A program made the translations under genes and the position numbers. This document shows positions 6,407 to 12,913 of a stretch of DNA of 13,686 nucleotides, piece by piece. Each line of letters begins with the position of its first letter. Position 1 is the stretch's first letter. Source of the DNA: DAOMOD01 sp035444205 (GTDB lineage Bacteria > Pseudomonadota > Gammaproteobacteria > Xanthomonadales > BPKI01); NCBI GenBank assembly GCA_035444205.1, contig DAOMOD010000112.1, positions 1-13,686 on the forward strand, given 5' to 3'. The notes under the pieces were generated by a model. The model saw nothing but the letters and a program-made list of their open reading frames with translations. It ran no database searches and was not told the DNA's origin.

Positions 6407-8438
6407 AGTTCATGACGGGTCCGGCCCCACTGGTCGCCACCTGCAGCCTGGCCAGCAGCACCGGCCAGTCGACCTGGCGCTGATGACCGACCACCGAAAT
6501 CCGCGGTAGCCCGGAACCCTTGACGATAGCGTATCCATCGCCGACTGAATCGATGCCGTCCATGTGGCAGACATGATTGCGAAGGCGACAGGACATGCCG
6601 ATCTCATCGTACGCGAAGGTACTGAACATGCGCAGCACCGTCGACTGCAACGCCGCTGCGGCGCCACCACCGCCAATCGAGGTCAGGCTGTCCACCGCGC
6701 GTTGCGAAATGCGGCGCGTACCCGCGCCCTTCTCCGTGCGCAGCACGGCATCGAAGGCGACCGGCTCCCAGTCGATCAGGCGCATCCCGAGCATGTGGCC
6801 GCGCAGACGACCCTGGATCTCTCCCAGGTCGAACACCTGGGTGATCTGCTGCAGATCAAGCCCGGAGAATCGGATATCGGCATTCATCGTCGGCAGCACG
6901 CCGAAGGGGCGCTCCAGGCTGAGACTGTCGATGTCGACGCGTCCGTCGAAGACGCCCACTTCGAGACCGCCATCGAACGACAATACACCTTCGTCATAGC
7001 GCACCGCAGGAATGCGACCGCTCAGTTTGCCGCCGAACTGCGGCCAGCCGAACGCTTCGGTCAGCCGCCTCAGATCCAGACCATCGATGGTCATGCTCGC
7101 CGCGAAGTCGACCTGCTCGTCCCTGCCAAGACGCCAGCGCAGGCGCTCCAGCGCCAGTCGCCCACCCAACAGGTCGATCGCCGCCGGCACCGTCAGTTCG
7201 ACGCTGTCCCGGCCCGAACGCAGCGACAGGTTTAGGGCACCGAGTTCAATCCTGTACAGGCTTGCGCTGGCCCAGCGCAGCCCGGTCTCGCGCACCGTGG
7301 AATCCGGTCCCAGGGAAAGCACTCCGGAAACCGCATCAAAACCGAAGCGCCCGCCTGGGTCCACCACGTACAGGTCGTGCATGTCGAGTTCGAGCGCGCG
7401 CAGACCACGCTCGTCCAGACGCAGGGCGGCATCGAGGCCACCTTCGGCACGCAGGCCGGCCATCCCGGCCAGCCCAAGCAGGCTCCCCGCGTAGCGGGCG
7501 ATGCCTTCCTCGGCATCGGTGACCTTCAACCTGAGATCGGCACGCTGCAACCAGTCGTCGCCCTCGAAGGCGATGCCGAGTTCTCCACGCAGGTCGAACA
7601 CGTCGCGGTCGGCCAGGGTCAGATCGTCGATGCGCCAGCGTCCGCCGGTCTCCTCGCGCGCCCGAAGCGCCAGTTGTACGGGGCGGGCCGGAAGCTCGGC
7701 ATAGAAAGTGTCGAACAACAGCTCACCGCCTTCGATGGTGAGATCGGTTCGAAGGTCGATATGCTCGCCGACCGCAAGCGCCAGGGTGCCCTGTGCACCG
7801 ACACCGGCCGCAGCCACGCTGCCGTCGTCGGTGTCGAGCCCGAGGCCGGTCGCTCGCAGGCGTCCGCTGGCCGTGAGCGTACCGATCTGGTCCCATGCCA
7901 ACTCGAAGCGTCCGCCCAGCACGCCCTCGGTCAGCCGCGCCCCCGGCCACATGGCGTCGAGCATGCCCTGCAGCCAGGTCGCCGGCATGCGGTCGATCCC
8001 GACCCCGAGCGGCGCGTCGTCGCTGAAGGGCCAGACCAGGCTCAAGGCTACGCCCTGCACCGATAGTGCGGTGTGCAACGCATCCTGACCCGGTTGCAGG
8101 CGCAGCATGGCGGTCCGCGCCATGCCGGCAGTATCGCGCCAGGATGCCGGTCCCTCGCAAAGCGGGCCGTCGGGTGCATCCAGGAGCAGGCCGCAACGGA
8201 ACACCAGCGCCCTGAGCTCAAGGCTGGGCGTGTCCACGACCAGACGGTCGATGCGCAGGTGAAGCCCCTGCGGTGCGCGGCGCGCCGGCCAGTCCACCAC
8301 CACCGCCACGCCTTCGACCTGTACGCCTGGCATGGCCATGCGTTCCAGGCGCAACTCCAGCTCGGCCGATTGCGCGGGAGCGGAGGCGGCCAGAAGCGCC
8401 AGCCAGGCTGGCTTGATCAGCCGACGTGGCGACGCCAT
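6405..8438 (-). CDS. ydbH: YdbH-family (AsmA-like) intermembrane lipid transport protein
   Basis: The 677-residue protein has the C-terminal signature of YdbH-like proteins. Near its end are LIDWEPVAFDA, then RRISQRAVDSLTSIGGGGAAAA, then an IGMSCRLRNHVCHMDGI cysteine pair, and finally GSGLPRISVVGHQRQVDWP. The middle is long, beta-rich and repetitive, as expected for the elongated groove of AsmA-like bridge proteins. E. coli YdbH (about 879 residues) spans the periplasm with the lipoprotein YnbE and supports outer-membrane lipid homeostasis redundantly with TamB and YhdP. The start at 8438 is chosen for its GGGGA site and because it begins a signal sequence (MASPRRLIKPAWLALLAASAPA). That hydrophobic stretch is short and looks cleavable, unlike the longer N-terminal anchor of the E. 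coli protein. The adjacent DUF1318 lipoprotein supports the assignment. Confidence 0.85.
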   Translation of the reverse strand: MASPRRLIKPAWLALLAASAPAQSAELELRLERMAMPGVQVEGVAVVVDWPARRAPQGLHLRIDRLVVDTPSLELRALVFRCGLLLDAPDGPLCEGPASWRDTAGMARTAMLRLQPGQDALHTALSVQGVALSLVWPFSDDAPLGVGIDRMPATWLQGMLDAMWPGARLTEGVLGGRFELAWDQIGTLTASGRLRATGLGLDTDDGSVAAAGVGAQGTLALAVGEHIDLRTDLTIEGGELLFDTFYAELPARPVQLALRAREETGGRWRIDDLTLADRDVFDLRGELGIAFEGDDWLQRADLRLKVTDAEEGIARYAGSLLGLAGMAGLRAEGGLDAALRLDERGLRALELDMHDLYVVDPGGRFGFDAVSGVLSLGPDSTVRETGLRWASASLYRIELGALNLSLRSGRDSVELTVPAAIDLLGGRLALERLRWRLGRDEQVDFAASMTIDGLDLRRLTEAFGWPQFGGKLSGRIPAVRYDEGVLSFDGGLEVGVFDGRVDIDSLSLERPFGVLPTMNADIRFSGLDLQQITQVFDLGEIQGRLRGHMLGMRLIDWEPVAFDAVLRTEKGAGTRRISQRAVDSLTSIGGGGAAAALQSTVLRMFSTFAYDEIGMSCRLRNHVCHMDGIDSVGDGYAIVKGSGLPRISVVGHQRQVDWPVLLARLQVATSGAGPVMN

Positions 8439-8471
8439 CCTGTTCCCCTGTCCGGCCCATTCACCGAATTC
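8439..8471. promoter_or_regulatory. 33-bp divergent gap between ydbH and the REC-Hpt gene
   Basis: The two start codons face away from each other across only 33 bases. The ydbH ribosome site (GGGGA on the minus strand, 8444-8448) occupies part of the gap. I see no clear ribosome site for the + strand gene. The gap is too short for two full promoters, so at least one promoter must lie inside the opposite coding sequence or the 5' ends of the transcripts overlap. Confidence 0.35.
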
Positions 8472-9218
8472 ATGGACCCGCACCTGCACATCCTGCTTGC
8501 CGAGGACGACCCCGTCAGCCGAAGCTTTCTCAACGAGGTGCTATCGGCGGTCGGGACCGTGGTGCCGGCAAGCGACGGCGAAACGGCGCTGTCCCTGGCG
8601 ACACGGCAGCGCTTCGACCTGCTGGTGCTGGACCAGAATCTGCCACGGTTGAGCGGCCTCGGCATCGTCGCCGCGTTGCGCGAGGATCCGTGCGCCGCCT
8701 CGACGCATGCGCGCATGATCGCGCTCAGCGCCGGCCTCGATGACGCACGCGCGCGAGAGCTGTGCGCGTGCGGCTTCGAGTCCGCCCTGCCCAAGCCGAT
8801 CGACGCCGCGGCCCTGCTCGCAAGTGTCCACGGTTGCAGCCCGGTTGATGCGACCGCCGGCGCTCCGCCCATAGCGCCCGTGCTCGACGATGCCGGCGCC
8901 CTGCGTGCCCTGGGAGGCAATCCGGACACGGTGAGCCGTCTGCGCACGCTGCTGGCGAAGGAACTGCCGGCGCAGATGGAGTTGGTGGCCGAACGCTTCC
9001 TGGCGCGCGACGCGGAAGGCATGGTCGCCCTGCTGCATCGCCTGCAGGCCGGATGCGGCTTCTGCGGCGCGGTGGAACTCGCTGAAGCGGGCCAGCACCT
9101 GGCGCGGCACGTGCGCGCGGGACAGTTCGACGAGGACCGGATCACGGCCTTCCTCCAGGCGGCACGGCGACTTCAGAGTGCACTCGGCGCGGCGGTCGTC
9201 CCAGGCGCAGACTCCTGA
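8472..9218 (+). CDS. Two-domain phosphorelay protein: receiver (REC) plus Hpt
   Basis: The 248-residue protein begins with a receiver domain. The acidic pocket is E11/D12/D13 (LLAEDDP), the phospho-acceptor is D54 (LVLDQNLP), the switch Ser is S86 (IALSA) and the conserved Lys is K108 (PKP). After a linker rich in Ala and Pro (about 125-140), a helical Hpt domain follows with H190 in LLHRLQAGCGFCGA. This matches the H-x-L-x-[GA]-x-x-x-x-x-GA pattern, with Gln where Lys is usual. There is no DNA-binding or enzymatic output domain, so it should relay phosphate between a hybrid sensor kinase and a further receiver. No kinase is adjacent and the partners are unknown. No clear ribosome site precedes the ATG, so initiation may be weak or leaderless. 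Its last 77 bases overlap recO on the other strand. Confidence 0.85.
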   Translation: MDPHLHILLAEDDPVSRSFLNEVLSAVGTVVPASDGETALSLATRQRFDLLVLDQNLPRLSGLGIVAALREDPCAASTHARMIALSAGLDDARARELCACGFESALPKPIDAAALLASVHGCSPVDATAGAPPIAPVLDDAGALRALGGNPDTVSRLRTLLAKELPAQMELVAERFLARDAEGMVALLHRLQAGCGFCGAVELAEAGQHLARHVRAGQFDEDRITAFLQAARRLQSALGAAVVPGADS

Positions 9219-9870
9219 TGCTGCCACTGGCGTGGCGCTCGAGCAGCCCGCGCAACAATTGGCGACAACCACGCTCGACCTCTGCCGCCGGCTGCACATC
9301 GCCACGCAGGGCGATCAACACCTCGCCAGCGAAACTTTCCGCACAGGGTTGGCAGGGCCAGGGACCGCGTTCCGGGTCGTAACGGTAGTGGCCGCCTGCA
9401 ACGATGGCTGCGCCGTCGACATCGTGATCGACCTGGAGTGCGTAACCGCACTCGGTCAACAGATCACGTTCGAAGCGGCGCAATGTCCAGGCGACCTGGC
9501 TGCCAAGGACCAGTTCGTCGAGGGCGCGCCGATAGCGCTGGAACAACCCCGGGTGCGGGTCATGCCGCTGCAGCAGACGCAGCACCAGTTCGTTCAGATA
9601 GAACGCCGAGAGCAGGTCGCCCGCGGCCACGGCATGCGCGGGCCCCGCGGCTTCCACCTGGCTCAGGGTGGGCAGATCCCCACGTCCGCGCCAGGCGAGC
9701 AGCAGCGGTTGCAGCGGCTGCAGCAGCGCCCGGGTCGGTTGTCCGCGCCTGCTGCGCACGCCACGCGCCACCAGTCCCACCCGCCCCTCACGCTCGCACA
9801 AGGCCTCGACCAGAAGGCTGGTCTCGCGGTACGGACGGGCGATGAGGACGTAGGCGGGTTGGAGGGGCAT
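9142..9870 (-). CDS. recO: DNA repair protein RecO
   Basis: The 242-residue protein fits RecO, the RecFOR mediator that loads RecA onto SSB-coated single-stranded DNA. The N-terminal OB-fold shows AYVLIARPYRETSLLVEALCEREGRVGLVARGVRSRR (residues 6-42), the usual RecO start. The helical centre has LSAFYLNELVLRLLQRHDPHPGLFQRY, and a C-x-x-C (PCQPC) lies in the C-terminal half. Length agrees with E. coli RecO (242 residues). Position after rnc-era is the conserved gene order. The ATG at 9870 begins at the family N-terminus but has no visible ribosome site. In-frame ATGs at 9936/9933 would add about 22 residues encoded by the upstream repeat element. The C-terminal tail (RPPRRVHSEVAVPPGGRP) appears to extend past the family core and is encoded antisense to the REC-Hpt gene end. 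Confidence 0.93.
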   Translation of the reverse strand: MPLQPAYVLIARPYRETSLLVEALCEREGRVGLVARGVRSRRGQPTRALLQPLQPLLLAWRGRGDLPTLSQVEAAGPAHAVAAGDLLSAFYLNELVLRLLQRHDPHPGLFQRYRRALDELVLGSQVAWTLRRFERDLLTECGYALQVDHDVDGAAIVAGGHYRYDPERGPWPCQPCAESFAGEVLIALRGDVQPAAEVERGCRQLLRGLLERHASGSIRSLRLGRPPRRVHSEVAVPPGGRP

Positions 9871-9884
9871 GGCAGTTATTGAAA

Positions 9885-10028
9885 CAGGGCACAGGGCACA
9901 GGGCACAGAGTAAGCAGACAGGACACGGGCCATCATAGCGTCGGGTCTATTGCTGCGTTTTCGCGGCAGGTGCTGCAGGGCACGTTCGTGCTTTGCGGCT
10001 GCAAACTATCTGCTGTGCCCTGTGCCCT
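9885..10028. repeat. 144-bp inverted-repeat element between era and recO
   Basis: The left end has three tandem copies of CAGGGCA (9885-9905) followed by CAGAG. The right end has the reverse complement, CTGTGCCCTGTGCCCT (10013-10028), giving a perfect 16-bp inverted repeat with AGGGCACAGGGCACAG on the left. The roughly 105-bp interior contains further small palindromes such as GCACGTTCGTGC (9980-9991) and no gene. The right end is 5 bases from the era stop and the left end 14 bases from the recO start. It could be a MITE-like or REP-like dispersed element, a transcript-folding element, or a decayed insertion. I see no convincing target-site duplication. From this window alone I cannot show it is present elsewhere. 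Confidence 0.7.
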
Positions 10029-10033
10029 AGGCG

Positions 10034-10930
10034 CTAATCCGTATACCCCAACCCCCGCAACGCCGCCTCGTCGTCCGACCAGCCCTCGCGCACCTTGCAC
10101 CACAGCTGCAGGAACACCTTCTGGCCGAACAGCTTCTCCATGTCGAGGCGGGCACGGCTGCCGATCTCCTTGAGGCGGGCGCCGCCGGCGCCGATGACGA
10201 TTCCCTTCTGGCCGGGACGCTCCACCCAGATCACTGCGGCGATGCGCAGCAGGTCGCCCTCCTCAAGCTTTTCGATCTCGACCGTAGTGGCGTAGGGCAG
10301 CTCGTCGCCCAACTGGCGCATGAGCTGCTCGCGCACGCGCTCGGCAGCGAGAAAACGGATGCTGCGGTCGGTGTACTCGTCCTCGGCGTACAGGGGTGCC
10401 GACTCCGGAAGCAGGCGCACAAGATGGGATTCCAGTTCGGCGAGTCCCTTGCCGCGACGCGCCTCGACCAGGAAAACGCCTTCGAAGGCTCGCTCTCGCG
10501 TGATTTCGGCGACGAAGGGAAGCAGGCTGGTCTTGTCCTTGACCAGATCGACCTTGTTCACTACCAGCAGGACCGGTACGCCGGCATCCGAGATGGCCTT
10601 CCACGCGTCCTCGTCCTCGTCGCGCCAGCGGCCGGCCTCGATCACCAGCAAGGCAGCCTGCACCCCGGTCAGCGCATTGCGTGCGGCGCGGTTGAGGTAC
10701 CGGTGCATGGCGCCGGAGCGATCGCGATGCAGACCAGGCGTATCGACATAGACGAACTGCGCCGACTGCGTGCTGTGGATGCCGAGAATCCGGTGGCGGG
10801 TGGTCTGAGGCCGCGGCGAGACGATGCTCAATCGTTCACCCACCAGGGCATTGACCAGCGTCGACTTGCCGACATTGGGCCGGCCGAGCACGGCAATCAT
10901 GCCGGCGCGGAACGGTTTCGTATCGCTCAT
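10034..10930 (-). CDS. era: GTPase Era
   Basis: The 298-residue protein is Era, the essential GTPase that binds the 3' end of 16S rRNA and assists 30S assembly at the inner membrane. The GTPase motifs are in order: G1 GRPNVGKS (16-23), G2 PQTTRHR, G3 DTPG and G4 NKVD. The G5 region reads VEARRGKG where a Ser-Ala pair is usual. The C-terminal KH domain contains the GxxG-type loop within VIGAGGARLKEIGSRAR, followed by LFGQKVFLQLWCKVREGW, the standard Era ending. The start overlaps the rnc stop as ATGA, so translation is likely coupled. Length is normal for the family (E. coli 301). Downstream a repeat element replaces the usual short spacer to recO. Confidence 0.97.
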   Translation of the reverse strand: MSDTKPFRAGMIAVLGRPNVGKSTLVNALVGERLSIVSPRPQTTRHRILGIHSTQSAQFVYVDTPGLHRDRSGAMHRYLNRAARNALTGVQAALLVIEAGRWRDEDEDAWKAISDAGVPVLLVVNKVDLVKDKTSLLPFVAEITRERAFEGVFLVEARRGKGLAELESHLVRLLPESAPLYAEDEYTDRSIRFLAAERVREQLMRQLGDELPYATTVEIEKLEEGDLLRIAAVIWVERPGQKGIVIGAGGARLKEIGSRARLDMEKLFGQKVFLQLWCKVREGWSDDEAALRGLGYTD

Positions 10931-11625
10931 CTCCCGTTCCCCTCGTGGCGATCGAGCGCTTCGAGGACCGCGCGCGCCGCTGCCTGCTCGGCAGCCCGCT
11001 TGGAACCACCTTCGCCCTCCCCGGTAACGGCGAGGTCGGGCACCTCGCAGCGCGCACGAAAATGCGGCGCGTGATCCTGCCCGCTCTCATCAAGCATGGA
11101 GTACAGCGGCAACGGCAGTTGCTTCGCCTGCAGGCGTTCCTGCAGCAAGGTCTTGGGATCCTTCACAGCCTCCTTCGGTCCGACCTGGTCGATGCGGTCA
11201 CCGAGCAGGGCCAGCACCACGCGTTGGCACGCCGACCAGCCGCCATCCAGATACACTGCCCCAATCACGGCCTCAAGAGCATCGGACAGGATGGAGTCAC
11301 GCCTGAAGCCGCCGCTGCGCAGCTCGCCCGGCCCAAGCCGCAGCACGTCACCGAGCTGGATGCCACGGGCGATGTCGGCCAGCGTTTCGCCGTTCACCAG
11401 GCCGGCGCGCAATCGTGTCAGCACGCCCTCATCGGCGCCCGGCCAGCGGCTGTAGAGCGCCTCGGCCACCACGGCATTGAGCAGGCTGTCGCCCAGGAAT
11501 TCGAGACGCTCGTTGTGTGGGCGGCCGGCACTGCGGTGGGTGAGGGCCTGCTGCAGCAGGCCCGCATCGGCGAATGCATGATCGACACCGGCCAGCCGGT
11601 CCGGCCATTCGGACTTGGGCCTCAT
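10927..11625 (-). CDS. rnc: Ribonuclease III
   Basis: The 232-residue protein is RNase III, which cuts double-stranded RNA in rRNA precursors and some mRNAs. The catalytic domain shows LQQALTHRS, the signature NERLEFLGDSLLNAV with the metal-binding acidic residues, and DALEAVIGAVYLDGG. The dsRNA-binding domain begins at DPKTLLQERLQ and ends with the G-x-x-SKRAAEQAAARAVLEAL helix. The start is ambiguous. ATG 11625 (MRPKSEW) gives a length close to E. coli (226), but a GGGA abuts it with no spacer. An in-frame TTG at 11694 overlaps the upstream stop as TTGA and would add 23 residues, and ATG 11667 lies between. None has a good ribosome site, so coupling to the DUF4845 gene is likely. The stop overlaps the era start by 4 bases. 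Confidence 0.95.
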   Translation of the reverse strand: MRPKSEWPDRLAGVDHAFADAGLLQQALTHRSAGRPHNERLEFLGDSLLNAVVAEALYSRWPGADEGVLTRLRAGLVNGETLADIARGIQLGDVLRLGPGELRSGGFRRDSILSDALEAVIGAVYLDGGWSACQRVVLALLGDRIDQVGPKEAVKDPKTLLQERLQAKQLPLPLYSMLDESGQDHAPHFRARCEVPDLAVTGEGEGGSKRAAEQAAARAVLEALDRHEGNGR

Positions 11626-11690
11626 TCCCGGTTCGACGAGATGCGGTCCCCGATGCCGTGCAAGCATGCGGAAGGCACGACCCGCTTCGC

Positions 11691-12077
11691 TCAATCGCCG
11701 GGACGTCCGGTCAGTTCGCCGGTCTTGTCGAAGCGGCCGAGGAAATGGATGTTGTGGATGAATGGTGCCTCGATCTCGTACTTCACCGTCATCGTGTAGG
11801 CACCCCGGTCACGACTGATGGTGACATGCTGCGGCTTCACGTTCTCGACGTAGCTTATGTACAGGCGAGCGAACAGCATCTCGCGCACTTGGTGCGGCGT
11901 GCTCTGAGCAACGCCTGGCTCCTTCTTGATTGCCTCCATGGCGCTTGAGACGCTGTAGAACTCGGTATACATGGGGAAAAGGCGCATCACCATGTAGGCG
12001 AAGAAACCGAGTACCACCAGAATGAAGACGAACCCCAGCAGCGTGATGCCGCGCTGGTGTTGAATGGTCTTGGTCAT
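11691..12077 (-). CDS. DUF4845 pilin-like membrane protein
   Basis: The 128-residue protein matches the DUF4845 family by context (between lepB and rnc) and form. The N-terminus QRGITLLGFVFILVVLGFFAYMVMRLFP is one hydrophobic helix preceded by a short basic leader and resembles a type IV pilin N-terminus, although the classical Gly-Phe-Thr-Leu-x-Glu prepilin site is not intact. A small periplasmic domain follows (MEAIKKEPGV..., VTISRDRGAYTMTVKYEIEAPFIHNIHFLGRFDK). Its function is not established; position suggests expression with protein export and RNA processing genes. The ATG at 12077 has GGGGA 7 nt upstream, which overlaps the lepB stop TAG. An upstream in-frame start at 12152 would read through the lepB end and is not supported. 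Confidence 0.85.
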   Translation of the reverse strand: MTKTIQHQRGITLLGFVFILVVLGFFAYMVMRLFPMYTEFYSVSSAMEAIKKEPGVAQSTPHQVREMLFARLYISYVENVKPQHVTISRDRGAYTMTVKYEIEAPFIHNIHFLGRFDKTGELTGRPGD

Positions 12078-12088
12078 GCCGATTTCCC

Positions 12089-12883
12089 CTATTTGATCAA
12101 GGTACCGATGCGGCCAAAGTCCATGCCGCCATGCTGGATATCCCAATTCCACCAGATCAGGAACGCCTTGCCCACCAGGTTGGCCTCGGGAACCATACCC
12201 CAGACCCGGCTATCCTGACTGTTGTCGCGATTGTCGCCAAGCACGAAATACTGGCCCTCACCCACCTGCCATCGCCCATCGCGCAGCGGGCCGAAGCCGG
12301 GCTGCGGGCGAATCAGGATGCGGTACTCGCCATCGGCCACGGATTCGCTGCGCAACTCGGCACCGGTCATGTCGCGACCGGAGCCCTTGCCAATGTACCG
12401 CTCCAGCGGGCTCTGTGGAACCTCCACGCCGTTCACGTAGAGCACCTTGTTGCGGTAGACCACCTCGTCGCCGGGCACCCCGATCACCCGCTTGATGTAG
12501 TCCTCCTTGGGGTTCTCGGGATAGCGGAACACGATGACGTCGCCACGCTGCGGCTCGCCCAGGGAAATGACCTTGCTGTTCAGAACCGGCAGGCGGATGC
12601 CGTAGGTGAACTTGTTGACCAGGATGAAATCGCCGATCAGCAGGGTCGGCATCATCGAACTGGAGGGGATGCGGAAGGGTTCTGCCAGAAACGAACGGAT
12701 CAGCAGCACGATCAGGAACACAGGGAAGAACGAGCGCGCGTACTCCACCAGCACCGGTTCCTTGCCCTTGCCGTCGGCGGCCCGGCGCCTGCGCCCCGGC
12801 GCGAACAGCCAGCGGTCGACTGCCCAGATGGCTCCGGATACAGCCGTCAGCAGGACCAGAATGAGAGCGAAATCGAAATTCAT
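12089..12883 (-). CDS. lepB: Signal peptidase I
   Basis: The 264-residue protein is the inner-membrane serine protease that removes signal peptides from exported proteins, presumably including the secreted proteins at the left of this window. Two membrane helices are seen at about residues 4-26 and 52-66, separated by a basic cytoplasmic loop (RRRRAADGKGK). The catalytic Ser is S76 in FRIPSSSMMPTLLIGDF and the Lys general base is K131 in DYIKRVIGVPGDEV. Box E GDNRDNSQDSRVWG and the closing WWNWD region are present. It is somewhat shorter than E. coli LepB (324), as is common outside enterobacteria. The start at 12883 has a GGA about 7 nt upstream and lies 30 bases after lepA. The gene probably shares the lepA promoter, which is outside the window. 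Confidence 0.97.
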   Translation of the reverse strand: MNFDFALILVLLTAVSGAIWAVDRWLFAPGRRRRAADGKGKEPVLVEYARSFFPVFLIVLLIRSFLAEPFRIPSSSMMPTLLIGDFILVNKFTYGIRLPVLNSKVISLGEPQRGDVIVFRYPENPKEDYIKRVIGVPGDEVVYRNKVLYVNGVEVPQSPLERYIGKGSGRDMTGAELRSESVADGEYRILIRPQPGFGPLRDGRWQVGEGQYFVLGDNRDNSQDSRVWGMVPEANLVGKAFLIWWNWDIQHGGMDFGRIGTLIK

Positions 12884-12913
12884 GAGGTGTCCAATGCGCG
12901 CCTGCGAGCGCGC

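Noticed and set aside
9885..10028. CRISPR array
   Set aside because: The 7-bp units are tandem without spacers and are inverted at the far end, and no cas gene is nearby.
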